NCBI GenBank assembly: GCA_942159475.1
Contig: OW804095.1
Location: 91,153,740 to 91,217,739 of the forward strand
Source: Sthenelais limicola
Lineage: Eukaryota > Annelida > Polychaeta > Phyllodocida > Sigalionidae
Reading direction: 5' to 3'
Length of the DNA: 64,000 nucleotides
The notes under the pieces are model-generated. The model had not been told where the DNA came from. It did not search any database and saw only the letters and a list, made by a program, of their open reading frames with translations. Both the position numbers and the translations under genes were made by a program. Shown here piece by piece: positions 21,496-32,830 of the stretch (the stretch's first letter is position 1; each line of letters starts with the position of its first letter).

Positions 21496-21905
21496 TGTAA
21501 TAAAACTACCTGTAATGGTGGTTAAGGCCATCCCTTCCTTCACTGTTATTCATTCATCATCTAGTGGCAGCTGCAGAGTACCTGGATATGTGTAGGTGAT
21601 GCGTCACCGAGTATATCGGGACGCCGCCAAGCAACGCCCTCATTAGGCCACACCCCCTTCACCACAACAGTGCGACAGGGCGACGTCATAATAAGAGCCT
21701 TCCATTCCCACAACAATGTGTTCCTTCCCTCCTCACTTGCTCTCCTGATCCCAAACTGATCGCATGCACCATTGAAATTTTTTCTTTATTGATTATTATG
21801 TATCTGTTTATGGTGTAGTAAAACTACCTGTAATGGTGGTTAAGGCCATCCCTTCCTTCACTGTTATTCATTCATCATCTAGTGGCAGCTGCAGAGTACC
21901 CGGAT
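21496..21905. repeat. Direct repeat pair flanking the DIRS right terminus
   Basis: TAAAACTACCTGTAATGGTG through GAGTACCYGGATAT occurs at about 21496-21589 and again at 21811-21905, nearly identical. It suggests an adjoining second DIRS copy or a duplicated internal complementary region. Confidence 0.85.
21590..21677. repeat. DIRS right inverted terminal repeat (88 bp)
   Basis: GTGTAGGTGATGCGTCACC to CAACAGTGCGACA, reverse complement of the left repeat. Confidence 0.93.
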
Positions 21906-22217
21906 ATCTATTAGTATTATCACCGCATTGTCCTGATATTTGCTGATTGTGACCACCTATGACCACTCTTTACGTACCCACACACACAGAAATCTTAAAT
22001 AATATATTTTGAAAAATAAACAATATCATTTACTATAAATTTTTTAATAATTCTCTTAAAAATCCAGATTTCCCTCCATTTAAAGACAAACAAATATAAA
22101 TTTTCACTGTTTTTGCTTACATTTAGTGCCCATATACATCTAGCATTGGGTAAAATAGGAACCAGTCGGATACCAAGCTAAAGCTACCAATTTTTTTTCT
22201 AAATGACTCATTATCAT

Positions 22218-22600
22218 GAAATACAGGGCCAGGAACTTTGTCGACGTTTCATGAGAAGTGCCCATATATTAACTGGCTTATTCATCCGATTATGCTTATG
22301 ATCTGGAGAATCCTGCTTGCTTGTCATAACATCCGTATCATTTGCGTCACTGATAATAATATGCAGGTGGTGCATGCCTTGAACAAGGGTTCTTGAAACT
22401 CACCAGACATGATGTCCATTCTAAGACCACTTAACTGGATGTTAGCCTCTGTTAATTCATATGTCGTGGGTGTTCATATTCCGGGCAAGTCGAATGTGCT
22501 GCCTGATGTGCTATCATGCCTCACCGGCTCTAATTCCCTGTCTCCTCTCTTTGACAGGTTTAGCCTCTGCTGCAGATCCCTTGGCAGAGTTGAAAAGTGA
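22218..22600 (+). pseudogene. Fragment of a second DIRS element (RNase H end)
   Basis: GTCGACGTTTCATGAGAAGT at 22229 repeats the sequence just before the first element (18397). From 22313 a frame with one stop reads ICVTDNNMQVVHALNKGS, then MMSILRPLNWMLA and VHIPGKSNVLPDVLSCL. This is the end of a DIRS or related RNase H. Reverse transcriptase and recombinase are missing. Confidence 0.75.
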
Positions 22601-22721
22601 GCTAGCTTCGTTTTTAAATGCTTTATTCATCACAACATTATGTACAGTTTACACTTCATCTCAGTACATGATGATTTACATTATAATGGGTGAATATTCT
22701 CACATTACTAAATTATAGAAA

Positions 22722-22790
22722 TATTAAAGTAAAACACTGGGTTGGAACAATTGCTGGTCATACAGCTCAAGTATCATTAATAACTGGTAT
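22722..22790 (+). repeat. Dispersed repeat, copy 1
   Basis: AAAGTAAAACACTGGGTTGG, then AACAATTGC, TACAGCTCAA and TTAATAA match 32767-32830 in the same orientation. Family unknown. Confidence 0.6.
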
Positions 22791-23760
22791 CTTTCATTAT
22801 ATTACTCATTTCTGTGCAATGATATTGCCAGACTCAATCGAGTAAATGCTGTCCCTCTCTCCCCAAAGCTAGTTCTGAGTGCTTCCATATTGCTAGATGT
22901 ATGACACTAAAACGGGCAGGCTAACTACCGATCTGCTGGTCAGTCAGTGGTCACGGTCTACTTACTGTTACAGTAAACAGTGCCCACTCTAGTGTATGTA
23001 TGGAAAGCCATTTATAAACACATGACTGATCTTCCCAAATAAACAAACATACTCCCAGGTCTACCTGTGAGGTAATATTACATAAATAATGATAGGACCT
23101 TATGACATAATATAGGGGTAGCTCAGCTCTAAAGGTAGTAAAGATCTTTCAATATAGGATATGTTAATTGAACCCAACTTATATATTATGTATATAGATA
23201 GCTTTCCATAGTAATGCATGCAAGCTGTCAACCTGACTAGTCAACAACAAGTGGGTAGTGATCAGGAATGAGGAGGAGGAAGTTTATTCTTTGCACCTTC
23301 ATTTACCTTCCATTGAAAATGTAATAGAAGAGATCCATAGGGTCTTTTCATTCCTCATTAGTTCTAGGGTAATATCCATGGGCCTCACAGGCAGGTATTG
23401 TTGAAAAGAAGTGATTTGAGTGCACCAAACTAGTAGCATACAGTACAGCAGCCTGTATACAATAACACTACCTACAGAGTGACGGAAGTTAGCTGCGCTT
23501 CGCTGACATCACTCTCACATATATATAGTAGCTGGTCTTGGTGAGAGCCAAATATAGTAGCTGCCAGCATTCCGGATAATAGCCAGTTATTCTCACTCCC
23601 ACTCCCCTTACACTGTAACCCTATATAATGGACAACTCCTATTCTTTTTTTGTCCTGCAAAGCAGATGGATTGTGTGTGCATGTAATTCTTCCACAGCTG
23701 GAGCGGAGGAGCAGGTTACGCCATCTGCTGTGTGGCTGGTGCCCATCTGTATAACAACAC
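22791..23760. other. No gene seen
   Basis: AT-rich, with no frame over 70 codons that resembles a protein. Confidence 0.5.
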
Positions 23761-23928
23761 CAGTGGCCACCCTAGTTGGTACTCTTGCCAGCTGCTCTGA
23801 CATCTGCTGCTGGATAACTGGTTACTACCCATAACATCTGCTGTGACATCTGCTACTGCAAGCCCAGTCAACACCCTAGTGGGTACTCTTGCCAGCTGCT
23901 CCCACATGCTGCTAGATCACTGGTTGCA
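23761..23928. repeat. Tandem duplication, period 104 bp, in CATCTGCTG-rich DNA
   Basis: CACCCTAGTTGGTACTCTTG (from 23769) recurs as CACCCTAGTGGGTACTCTTG (from 23873). Both go on to CCAGCTGCTC and ATCACTGGTT/ATAACTGGTT. The words CATCTGCTG and AGCTGCT are repeated throughout 23700-23960. Confidence 0.7.
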
Positions 23929-23960
23929 GCTCATCCCATCTGCTGCTGCACCATATGTTG

Positions 23961-25785
23961 CAGCGAAACCAAGTAAACATACAGTTATGCCGGCTGTGGG
24001 ATCCCACAGAACTGGAGAGGGGTACAACCCGCCATCTGGTCTTTCTAACTCCCTTACAGCCGAAGGATGATTGGAAGCCTGACTATTCTACCCATTGACG
24101 AGGTACTCTCCAGCATGGGCCTGGACGAGGTAGCAATGGGAATGAACACATAGGACACAGAGGGAAACCTATCCTCAATTGAAACGGCTTCCATTCATCA
24201 CCATGAACTTGCCAATGAGGGAAGAAGCCAACTCCCTGTTCATTGGTGTATTTTTAATTTTGAAATGAACGATGTTTGGGTGTATTAGGATTTTATGACT
24301 TTCTTATTATTGTATATGTTCTCTTAAAGACGAGCCAGGGAAGAGGGTTAACACTCACACTCTGGAAGTAAGTGCCCTTAGCAGTTAGAGGTGGTCCCCT
24401 GTTAGTTCAGTTAACTTAAAGAGAGTATTTTACATGTACCATAAGATCAAAACGAGACTTTATATAACGGAGAACCGCATGGACATTTGTCCTTATTCAT
24501 GTCTTTATTTTAAAACCTGCTAAGAATAATAATAGAGGGCAGTTGTCTCCTGGTTGGAAAGGATTGGCATGTAAAATTTTCCCTGTAGTTGTTTCCTTTA
24601 TTCAATGGCCTAAAGACTTTATCTGGGGATTAGCTACCCTTGTCGGTGTTGTTTAAAGGCCTCTAAAAGGAAAGATCTCTCCCTTGGAGACCCCCCCCCC
24701 AACTTTGCCCTTGAAAACCCACCCCTCCAATCTTGGGAAAGGGAGAGTGTGGGAGTGGCCACTCCTCGCTCTCTTGAATTCCCATCCCCTGCCGCCCTTT
24801 TTCCTCACCCTATTACACTGCCAGATCCAGACCGACCAGGATGACGTCATAAGTTTTAAAAATTATTGGTTTCTCTATGTTTGACACAATCACTTTATAA
24901 ACTTGTATGTTGTATTTTTCCTATACACTTTTAGATATTGTTCTGTAAGTATTTGTTCTGTAATCTCCTCGGGTGCGAGAGATGTATATGTATGAACAAA
25001 CGACAAGGACAAGGATCCAGCCCAACGGTTGTCTTATCCAACTCTCTTTATGAGACGTTGTTTTATCAAACAGTTAGTTTGAGATAGAGAGGCCTGCAAA
25101 AAGCATCACAGGACCAGTGCTTCTTGTCTACTCTCAACTGCTGCTTTGACCGAAGTATTGTCCATACAGGAAGGAGGTGGTGAAACAATGGAGAAATGTT
25201 GACTTGTGGTCTGTCATTGTTCACATTATTATGGAAAATACTGTAGTGTTGACTACCAACCTGTGCTTGCTCCTACACCTTGGAAAACGGGGCAAGACAA
25301 GCGCCCTATCGGTCAGCGACGAGGTCCAGCGGGGTCCTCGGCTGGACAGGCGGGCAGAGCAGACGTCGGTGACGACCGTACTAGAGGACTTTTTGTGTAA
25401 TAGAACCCCAGAAGGGAAAAAGACATTTTAAAAGTGTCCAGAAGCGCACTTATGCACAAAGACTTCTCTTATCAATGTTTGACTAAAAGACTTTTTAGTA
25501 TTTGGATGAAGGCCTCATACGATAATGAACCTTCTTTTATGGAGCCATCTCCAGAGACAGATTTCTGACCGATAAAGGTCCCAAAGACATTTACCTATAC
25601 TTATATTAAATCTATCCTATCTTCTTATTGTTTGGACATGCATTTTTGGTAATAATTATAATTGTATTTTGTGGGGCGGGCGGCTGGTATTTTGTTTGAA
25701 AAATTGTGTTTTCAATCAAAAGAAAAATATTGGACGAATGTAAAGAATTGCATTCTTTTGGGTTGGTTTTACCAGCTAAAATGGC
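23961..25785. other. No gene seen
   Basis: Contains a C10 run at 24692 and a GC-rich block at 25270-25420. The overlapping frames in that block (25177-25431, 25206-25400) show no domain. Confidence 0.45.
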
Positions 25786-25788
25786 CAT

Positions 25789-25837
25789 CCCCCCTCCCCC
25801 CCTCCCCCCTCCCCCCCCCTCCCCCCCTCCCCCCCCT
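25789..25837. repeat. Poly-C tract with regular T interruptions (G-quadruplex-forming on the minus strand)
   Basis: About 49 bases of C5-C9 runs separated by single T, such as CCCCCCTCCCCCC. On the minus strand these are at least six G5+ runs. Confidence 0.9.
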
Positions 25838-27430
25838 AATTAACCTGTTTGACTATAAATAAAGCGCCCAGCGCTAGCTAAGGACACACCTTGCTGCCTG
25901 GCCTGTGACAACCATCCAACCGACTTCTCTGACTTCATTTATACTAGAACACCGAATCTCTGGGCAAATTGCCATTGATAATTTACAATCTATCCTAATA
26001 TTCACACCTAATGACAATCTTCCAAATAAATTTATTGTGGGGATATGAATGCAAATGATAGGGGTGGGGGGGCGGGTATGCCTTGTATATTGAGGGATGC
26101 CCGGTATGGCAGGAAAGGAACAGCTAGAACATACATTCAAACTGTTTTCATACGACCAAGCCTCTGTTTTTTCCTTTGGACACCACGACAACCACCACAA
26201 ATAGTTATTGAGTAGGTATTCCTGAGATTTCTTGGACATTGTCAACCAGAAATTGAGACCGCTAGATTGATACATGATATTATTTTATTTTCTGTTTTTG
26301 TTCTTATAGTTTTTTTTCTCACTGTCACCCACCCACCCTCCCTCCGCCATCCCTCCTCCCGTGGCATTACAATACATTTGTCAGTGTTAACACCTGTAGC
26401 CTTGCCTCAGCAGCAAGGATACACGCTTGTAGTGGCGGGAGGCTGCGAGAGTAGGGGTAGCGTGTGGGGTGGTTGAAGCTATGTAAACATGGTGGGAGTG
26501 AGTGCATGAGAGAGTGCATGAATTTTTCAAAACAGCATTGCTGGACCATAAATGCAATAGTTTTTCCAGAGAAAAGGGCAGCTAACTAAGTCAAGTTTAG
26601 TTTCAGATGAGTTACAGGTCGCAAATTACATGGGAAAACATTGAAAACAGGGCCATAAATCCGGGTCGTCCTTAGATGGGAGTGGACACTGATGGGTTGG
26701 GTGACGTAAGGAATTTCAGAAATGGGCTTTATCCGCCTTTTCAAAGAGAGCGGGTCTGTCACTTCTCGTCTAGAATGAGAGTGGGTGCATTGCACTATAC
26801 ACGATAAGATTGTGTCTTAATGGCCTTGTAACTTGCTCTTAAAGTTACGACTATGACAGCTTTATGATACGAGGATTGTGCATTTCAGAATAGAATCTTA
26901 CCAAGGCATTATGAGGGGCTTACGAGGGACTTACAAGGGTTTAGAGAGGAGAACATTTCATGATACACCTTCCAAAGCAAACAGCGTCTCCTTGATGTAA
27001 TAGATAGTCTTTAGTGTTTGAAAGGTTTAGAGAGGAAATGCACGGTATAGAAATCAACTCATCAAGGTTTGTTAGATATAATATCCACAGTCATGAATAT
27101 AGCGTGGCTTGTCAGCTAACAACTAAGACAGCTAACAATTACCCACTACTTAGATGCAATCATAACAATGAGGTCTACTCCTCGCTCTTCTCTAAGCACC
27201 TTTGTTATTGTGGTTGGGTATACATAAACAATTCTCCCAAGTATTAAATGTAACAAGTACGTTGTTGTAGAGAGAAGGTGTGAACTCATTACATTTGTAG
27301 AGAAATGAATAGTCATTTTGATTGTTGTCCAGAAATATCAAACCACTAGATGGCCCTTTGGGATGATTTATTTTTGTGTACATACTTAGTGTACTACCGT
27401 ATCCGTATTGCTTTTGTTTGGTTGTTTTGA
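25838..27430. other. No gene seen
   Basis: Starts with a GC-rich AGCGCCCAGCGCTAGC word at 25861. Several 60-130 codon frames lack domains. Confidence 0.45.
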
Positions 27431-27436
27431 TTGAAA

Positions 27437-27695
27437 AGGATCGTCCCAAAACGGCCCTAAAACGGCCCTCACAAAGCAGCCGGGAGTTTCCCGGCTACTA
27501 AACCGGGGACTCAGGGACACAGAGGCAAGGGTTGTCAGGTGTTTTGCTTGACGGGGTCTGCAGCCGATCTTCTAGATTGACTGCAGACATTTTGATTTAG
27601 GATCAGATTCTATATTTCATTTGCTATTTACTGGGATAATCGCGGAGTTTCTACCTTGAATATGAGAGCCAAATTCTGTCTATGTCTGCTCCTGA
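27437..27695 (+). repeat. Dispersed repeat family X, copy 1
   Basis: Shares with 49775-50015, in the same order and orientation: GATCGTC..AAAACGGCC, GGGAGTTTCCCGGCTACTAA, GCAGAYATTT, then TACCTTGAATATGA and AGCCAAATTCYGTC. The 5' block contains the palindrome CGGGAGTTTCCCG. Length about 250 bp and probably non-coding, as in a SINE or MITE. Confidence 0.65.
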
Positions 27696-28610
27696 GACCG
27701 AATATCAACATGTCCTTGCCAGAAGTGAATTACCGGAAGTGAGTTGAGAACTCCCACATTGCATCTCACTAAGTCTGGCATTAGGGTGGTGGTGCCAATG
27801 GCAGTCGGCAGGTCCCAACGCATCCCCATAGTAATAGTATAGGAATATCGAGAATCTATTCGAAAGCATAGATGGGTTATTTCTTCGGACAAAACTTGGA
27901 GGAGACTTAATATAATTGCGATTTCCGGGTAAGGAAGTCGGCTATCGTATGTTTAATAGGAGAACGGGATGATGTCTGTGAGTTCTATATAGGTCATACC
28001 CAGGGTCATACCTTATGGTCATACCCAGGGGTAGGCTACTCTGACCTGGAAGTCTATACAAGGGCCAATACAAGGGTAGTAGACATGATATTGAGTCTAT
28101 GTTTGTGGAGTCATACCTCAGTAACTATGACAACCAATGTATTTCTATACATCAAATTTAAGCTAGGGACCTAGACTATCCATACAATTTATTTATTGTA
28201 TGTATTTGGTTGCCATGGTTACCAGAACATTCTTAGAATAAATTCATGAGCATAGTTCGATTGATCTTTAAGAATGCTTTGTTTTGATATTGAGTTATGC
28301 AACATGATGATAAAAACAGAATATTTCTTATTTTGTACCCAAAACATTCCATTTTTCGATTTGGTTGCCATGGTGACCAAGTCCCACATTTCCCAGATGT
28401 TGAACCAAGTCCAAATGAAAGAGTGTAAAATTCTGTATAGGAATCAATCCTCAAAACATATTACCCCCTTAAAAAATGGGGCGGATGTAAATATATAAGC
28501 CAAATTCCTTATTAGAATGTTTCCATTGTACCCAACACACCTACCTATGAATTGGCCGAGAGCCATGAAATCATCATTATATTAAGGTATCACTGTTTTA
28601 AGGTATTGTC
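27696..28610. other. No gene seen
   Basis: AT-rich. A short duplicated word (GGTCATACCCAGGG, then GGTCATACCTTATGG and GGTCATACCCAGGGG) lies at 27992-28030. Confidence 0.45.
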
Positions 28611-28619
28611 ACTCAAGGG

Positions 28620-28898
28620 CAATGACCTGATGATGTTGTTGCCAACATTGCTGCTTCTCAGCACTGTGGGCCTAGTTATCTTATCTTATCTAACTGTCTG
28701 TATCGCTTATCGTCCTCTTCATTGAGTGATGATGTGATAGCTTACTTATTGTTGTTTTTATTTTTATTGTTATTCTACATATTGTCGCCAAAGAAAATGA
28801 TGTATTGAGGCATTCATTGGAAGAGCTGGCACGCCAGATATGACCAACCATTGTTTGTAAAGATCTGACAATAAAGAATATTTGAATTGAATTGAAGT
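28620..28898 (+). mobile_element. LINE/SINE 3' tail
   Basis: Ends GACAATAAAGAATATTTGAATTGAATTGAA, the ATAAA plus (TTGAA)n ending typical of CR1/L2-type 3' tails. The 3' end of this fragment at 28870-28898 is clear; its 5' limit is not. Confidence 0.55.
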
Positions 28899-30000
28899 TA
28901 AGCATAAGGCTACTTGCAAGGGATAGAATTAATCAGCACATATTTGTCTATAGATGCAGCAAATTTGGCGCTTTTATCCAGAAAATAAACGTTTTGTAGG
29001 ACCTGTGAGTATTACAGGCTACTTGGTACAGCTACTTACAGTCTATTCCACCAGGTGGGGTTTGTATTACATTGCTTGATGTACCCACTATTTAGACCAC
29101 TAGAGGTCTACCTTATACACTACAGCCTGTATTTGCAATTGCTGCTGTATTGTCTATAAATATTGTGTATGTATTCTGTGTCATCTGTATGCTATTGTGA
29201 CACCCCTATATGTGTTGTATATGATTTGTGTACTGGCCTTCTGTGCCAAGGGGTAGACAGATTCAGTACTCCTGTAGTACTGGCCTCCCGAGCTGTGGAA
29301 GTCAATAAAGAACAGATTGCTGACAAGGATCAAGAACCTGAGTTAGTGTTCAGTCACTACAGTTTCATGTCTTTTTTCAACCTAAGGCACCTGACTATAG
29401 TGAATGTGTTGATTTTAGTGGATGCTATTTTTGGGGCCAAAGTTACGATCCACTGTTTAAACTATCAAAGACCAAATCAGCCATGTTTGCAAATATTCTG
29501 TTACTCAATTGCTTATCACTACATAGACGTCATATCCTCAGGAGTCTACATCTACAAATCTACAGCCATTTCCTGGGGGGGGGGGCACCTGAGTCTGCAA
29601 GAAAAATGTTATTCTGAAAGGGACATGAAAGCGACATGATTAATCAGTCAAATCAGCCAAACAGGTCCCCAGATAGCGCCCAAAGAGCTCGAGCATTATA
29701 CAATAATTGAGTTGGCGGCCGATTGTTAAGAGGGTAATCCTCGGTGACGTGCTTGAGAAGAGTGGGGCTCCCAAATCTGGAGACCAGATATAATGTATTG
29801 TATTTAGCCAGCCTAGGACAGCATATCGACAACCATGTGCTACATTATTATAGTATGAACTGGGCCATATATGCTGTATGGCGTGAGACCCTCTCAAGAA
29901 AATATGATGATAGTGGCTTGAGTATTTCCCTCAGATTAGTATGCTACCATATATTGCTCTTAGTGGTATGCAAGCACTGTCCAGAGAAATGTAAGGCTAT
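28899..30000. other. No confident gene
   Basis: A 158-codon frame at 29163-29639 is hydrophobic/Cys-rich without a domain. A G11 run lies at 29575-29585. Confidence 0.4.
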
Positions 30001-30006
30001 ATATAA

Positions 30007-31303
30007 TGGTCAGTTCTCATGAAGTGAGCACACAGACTATTTTGAACCCTTTATGGAAACCAGTTTATTATATATGAATAAATTTTATATTAATCGATGC
30101 AGCTTAGATAGACCTTTCATGCAACATGTACTTTTATACAGATAACAAAACAAAATGGCCGCCCTATGGGCAAAAAACAACCCAAATAACCCACTTTTAT
30201 AAAGAGAAAAAAATAATTTTGTCAAATAGAGTTTACTCAGCATTGTACAAAACATTAATAAATGGTTATAGCATTTGTCTGAAATAATGCTCATATCTAT
30301 TGGCTATAAATACATAAAAAATATAGTGTTTGAAAATATTGTTAATTTCTTTTAATTCATTTTTTCCTTCGGGAATTTTAACGTTGCCATCCCGATGCAC
30401 TTTTAAAGGGTTCGGCTAGGGATCAAAAACAATTATTTAGTTAAATTTTGTTACTGATATATAATCTCTAACAAGTCTATATTGAATACAAACATTAACT
30501 AATTGCATATCAGAAAAACTGTTTCAATGAGATCTGAATCATTAAAAAAAGGTCATGTTGGGGAAGTTTTTAACGTTGCCAACCCAATGACATTCATTTT
30601 GAAACTGTATAGATAGTTATAGATTATTAAATGAAACTTTGTCAAATTAAAGCATCTAATAAGATGTTTATGTCATATAATTTTCAATTTCAACCTAACA
30701 TTTTTTCTGCTATTTTTGAACTGAATTAAGCTGGTGTTGCTACCCCGATGCAGCAGTGAGGTGGCAACATAAAAAATTGGAACAGAGTAATTTTAGTTTA
30801 GACCAATGAAATTGGATATAATGAGAAAGCTATGTATTTTTACTATAAGAATCAATATTAAAACATTGATTTTGAGAAATAAAGAATATTTGTCAAGGAT
30901 TAGAATGAGGCCATGTCCTTGAGTATTGAGTGTCAAGGAGTTAAGATGATTTCCGAATGAAGTGCCTAGAAATAGAATTTTTTTTTTTAAAAATCAATTT
31001 TGATCTTATTGTTTAGCTTGAAACGTTAGCTTAGTGATACGATAATAACCAAAAATATTGAAATTTTAAAAATGACCCTCATTACCTCAATATTACTATC
31101 CAAAAGCATCGGGGTAGCAACGTTAAAAAATGGATTCCCCACCAGATGCACATTTTTTTAAATTAGTGTGCCCAATATTTGTTATGAACCCTTCATTATA
31201 TGTACAATGAATGTTATCTGTAAATGTAGTTTCAAGTAGTTTCAATGCATTTAAATTTTTAGCCAAAAATACCCTCGTGTACCCAATTCGTGAGAACTGA
31301 CCA
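30007..31303. mobile_element. Non-autonomous TIR element, TGG family, copy B
   Basis: Left end TGGTCAGTTCTCATGAAGTG; right end, reverse-complemented, TGGTCAGTTCTCACGAATTG. AT-rich flanks read TATATAA on the left and TATATAC on the right. The inside carries a scattered word TAACGTTGCCATCCCGATGC and variants at 30378, 30570, 30732 and, inverted, 31105. No transposase frame. Its ends resemble those of 37911-39995. Confidence 0.75.
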
Positions 31304-31739
31304 TATATACACTAGAATAGATAAAACGCGATAATGCCATAAGGTGACAGCGTTAGACTACAGAATGGCGAAGAACCATTGTGCTAAAGATCCCTTTACA
31401 ACATCTTTCTCAGTCACTGTAGGGGAAAGCTGGAGCTTAAATTACTGACTAAAAATTACGAGTCTGGTCATCAAGATAACTAAAACGTTTTTAATTGCAA
31501 ATAATAGGTGCTGAACCTATTCTAGAATTATGTTTTAATGGAGAAAATGTAAAAGGCGGTTTATTAGTCTAGTCATAACTCTACACTTTGATGTATTTAA
31601 TGTGATACTGCGATTAAGTATATCATGCTGTGACTGAATATTTGACAAATGACAATCTGGTTCTGAATTATCATACTTCTTTATCTGCTACGTTTCCATC
31701 ACATCTCATCTCATTTCACCTCCTGTAAATCCTATAGTA

Positions 31740-32659
31740 GTCCGGCAGTGGGAGAGCTTAACCCGGAAATCCCGGATAAAGTTTTTCTCTCTCTTGATTT
31801 ATCATCTAACATATTCCACTTGGTTGGGCCAATGATTTAATGTATGCAGATCTAATGTGTTTGTAGGCAAATGACATTCAGAATGTATTCCTAACCCCAT
31901 TAGAAGCAGGGATCTATATATATTATTATGTCTGTTTACAGATTTGACATGTCATTTGAGTTATTGTCAAATTGAATTATTTTACACAAAAAAGCCATTT
32001 TCATTAGGAATTATTGGGCCAATGATTTATTCAATTACTGTATTGCATTTGTAGGCTTACAAAACATACATTTAGACAGCTAGAATATATAACTAGCCCC
32101 ATTAGAAGCAGAGATATGCCTAGATTTGCTGGTTCGATATGGGTCAAATTGAATTATTTTACACTATAATGCAATTTTCATTGGAAACTGTTGTGCCTAT
32201 GATTTATTTAATGACTGTATCAGATTTGTAGGCTAACAAAACATACATTTAGACACCTAGAATGTATCTCTAGCCCCATTAGAAGCAGATATATGCTTGT
32301 TTACAGATTTGCTGGATCGGTTGTGGCCAAATTAAATTATTTTACTACATAATGCAATTTTTATTGAAATTGTTGGGTCAATGATTTTTTTAATGATTGT
32401 ATTACATTTGTAGGCTAATGAAACATGCATTTAGACACCTAGAACATATTCCTAGCCCAATTAGAAGCAGAGATATGCCAGTTTACAGATTTGACATGTT
32501 CAGTGGCGGCCATCTTGAATATCTCGAATTGCTCAAGGTCAGGAACTTCACATCACACAGGAATGTGATATAGGGACCCCATAGATGATACATCAAGAGA
32601 GAAAAAACTTTATCCGGGATTTCCGGGTTAGGCCAAAATTTGCCTTTCCACTGCCGGAC
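31740..32659. mobile_element. Non-autonomous TIR element with four internal repeats, TA target
   Basis: Left end GTCCGGCAGTGG..., right end CCACTGCCGGAC. The arms pair over about 75 bp including AACCCGGAAATCCCGGATAA and TTTTTCTCTC. Both sides are flanked by TA, fitting a Tc1/mariner-type MITE, though a 4-bp ATAG duplication is also possible. Inside are four units of about 180-200 bp, each with ATTAGAAGCAGAGATATGC (31900, 32101, 32279, 32460). Confidence 0.85.
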
Positions 32660-32766
32660 TATAGAAACTGAATTGTAATATGAGCCAGGAACGAAAAACA
32701 GAAGCACCCTGCTGATCCTCGTTCGGTCATGTTGGCAGAGGCAAACATATTAAGTTCACTTCTGGT

Positions 32767-32830
32767 AAAGTAAAACGCTGGGCTGGAACAATTGCAGAGT
32801 GTACAGCTCAATTATGGTTAATAAGTGGGA
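32767..32830 (+). repeat. Dispersed repeat, copy 2
   Basis: AAAGTAAAACGCTGGGCTGG and following words match 22722-22790. Confidence 0.6.

Larger units (their letters stand above)
18433..21677 (+). mobile_element. DIRS-type tyrosine-recombinase retrotransposon
   Basis: Inverted terminal repeats of 88 bp flank a plus-strand body coding reverse transcriptase/RNase H and then a tyrosine recombinase. This is the hallmark order of DIRS elements. No integrase and no LTRs are present. A separate Gag frame is absent or fused to the front of the RT frame. The copy has one frame break and one stop. Confidence 0.88.

Noticed and set aside
25177..25431. Two overlapping plus-strand ORFs in a GC-rich block
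   Set aside because: Both frames open because of base composition; no domain in either.
29163..29639. 158-codon plus ORF
   Set aside because: No domain, weak composition, no splice or poly-A context.
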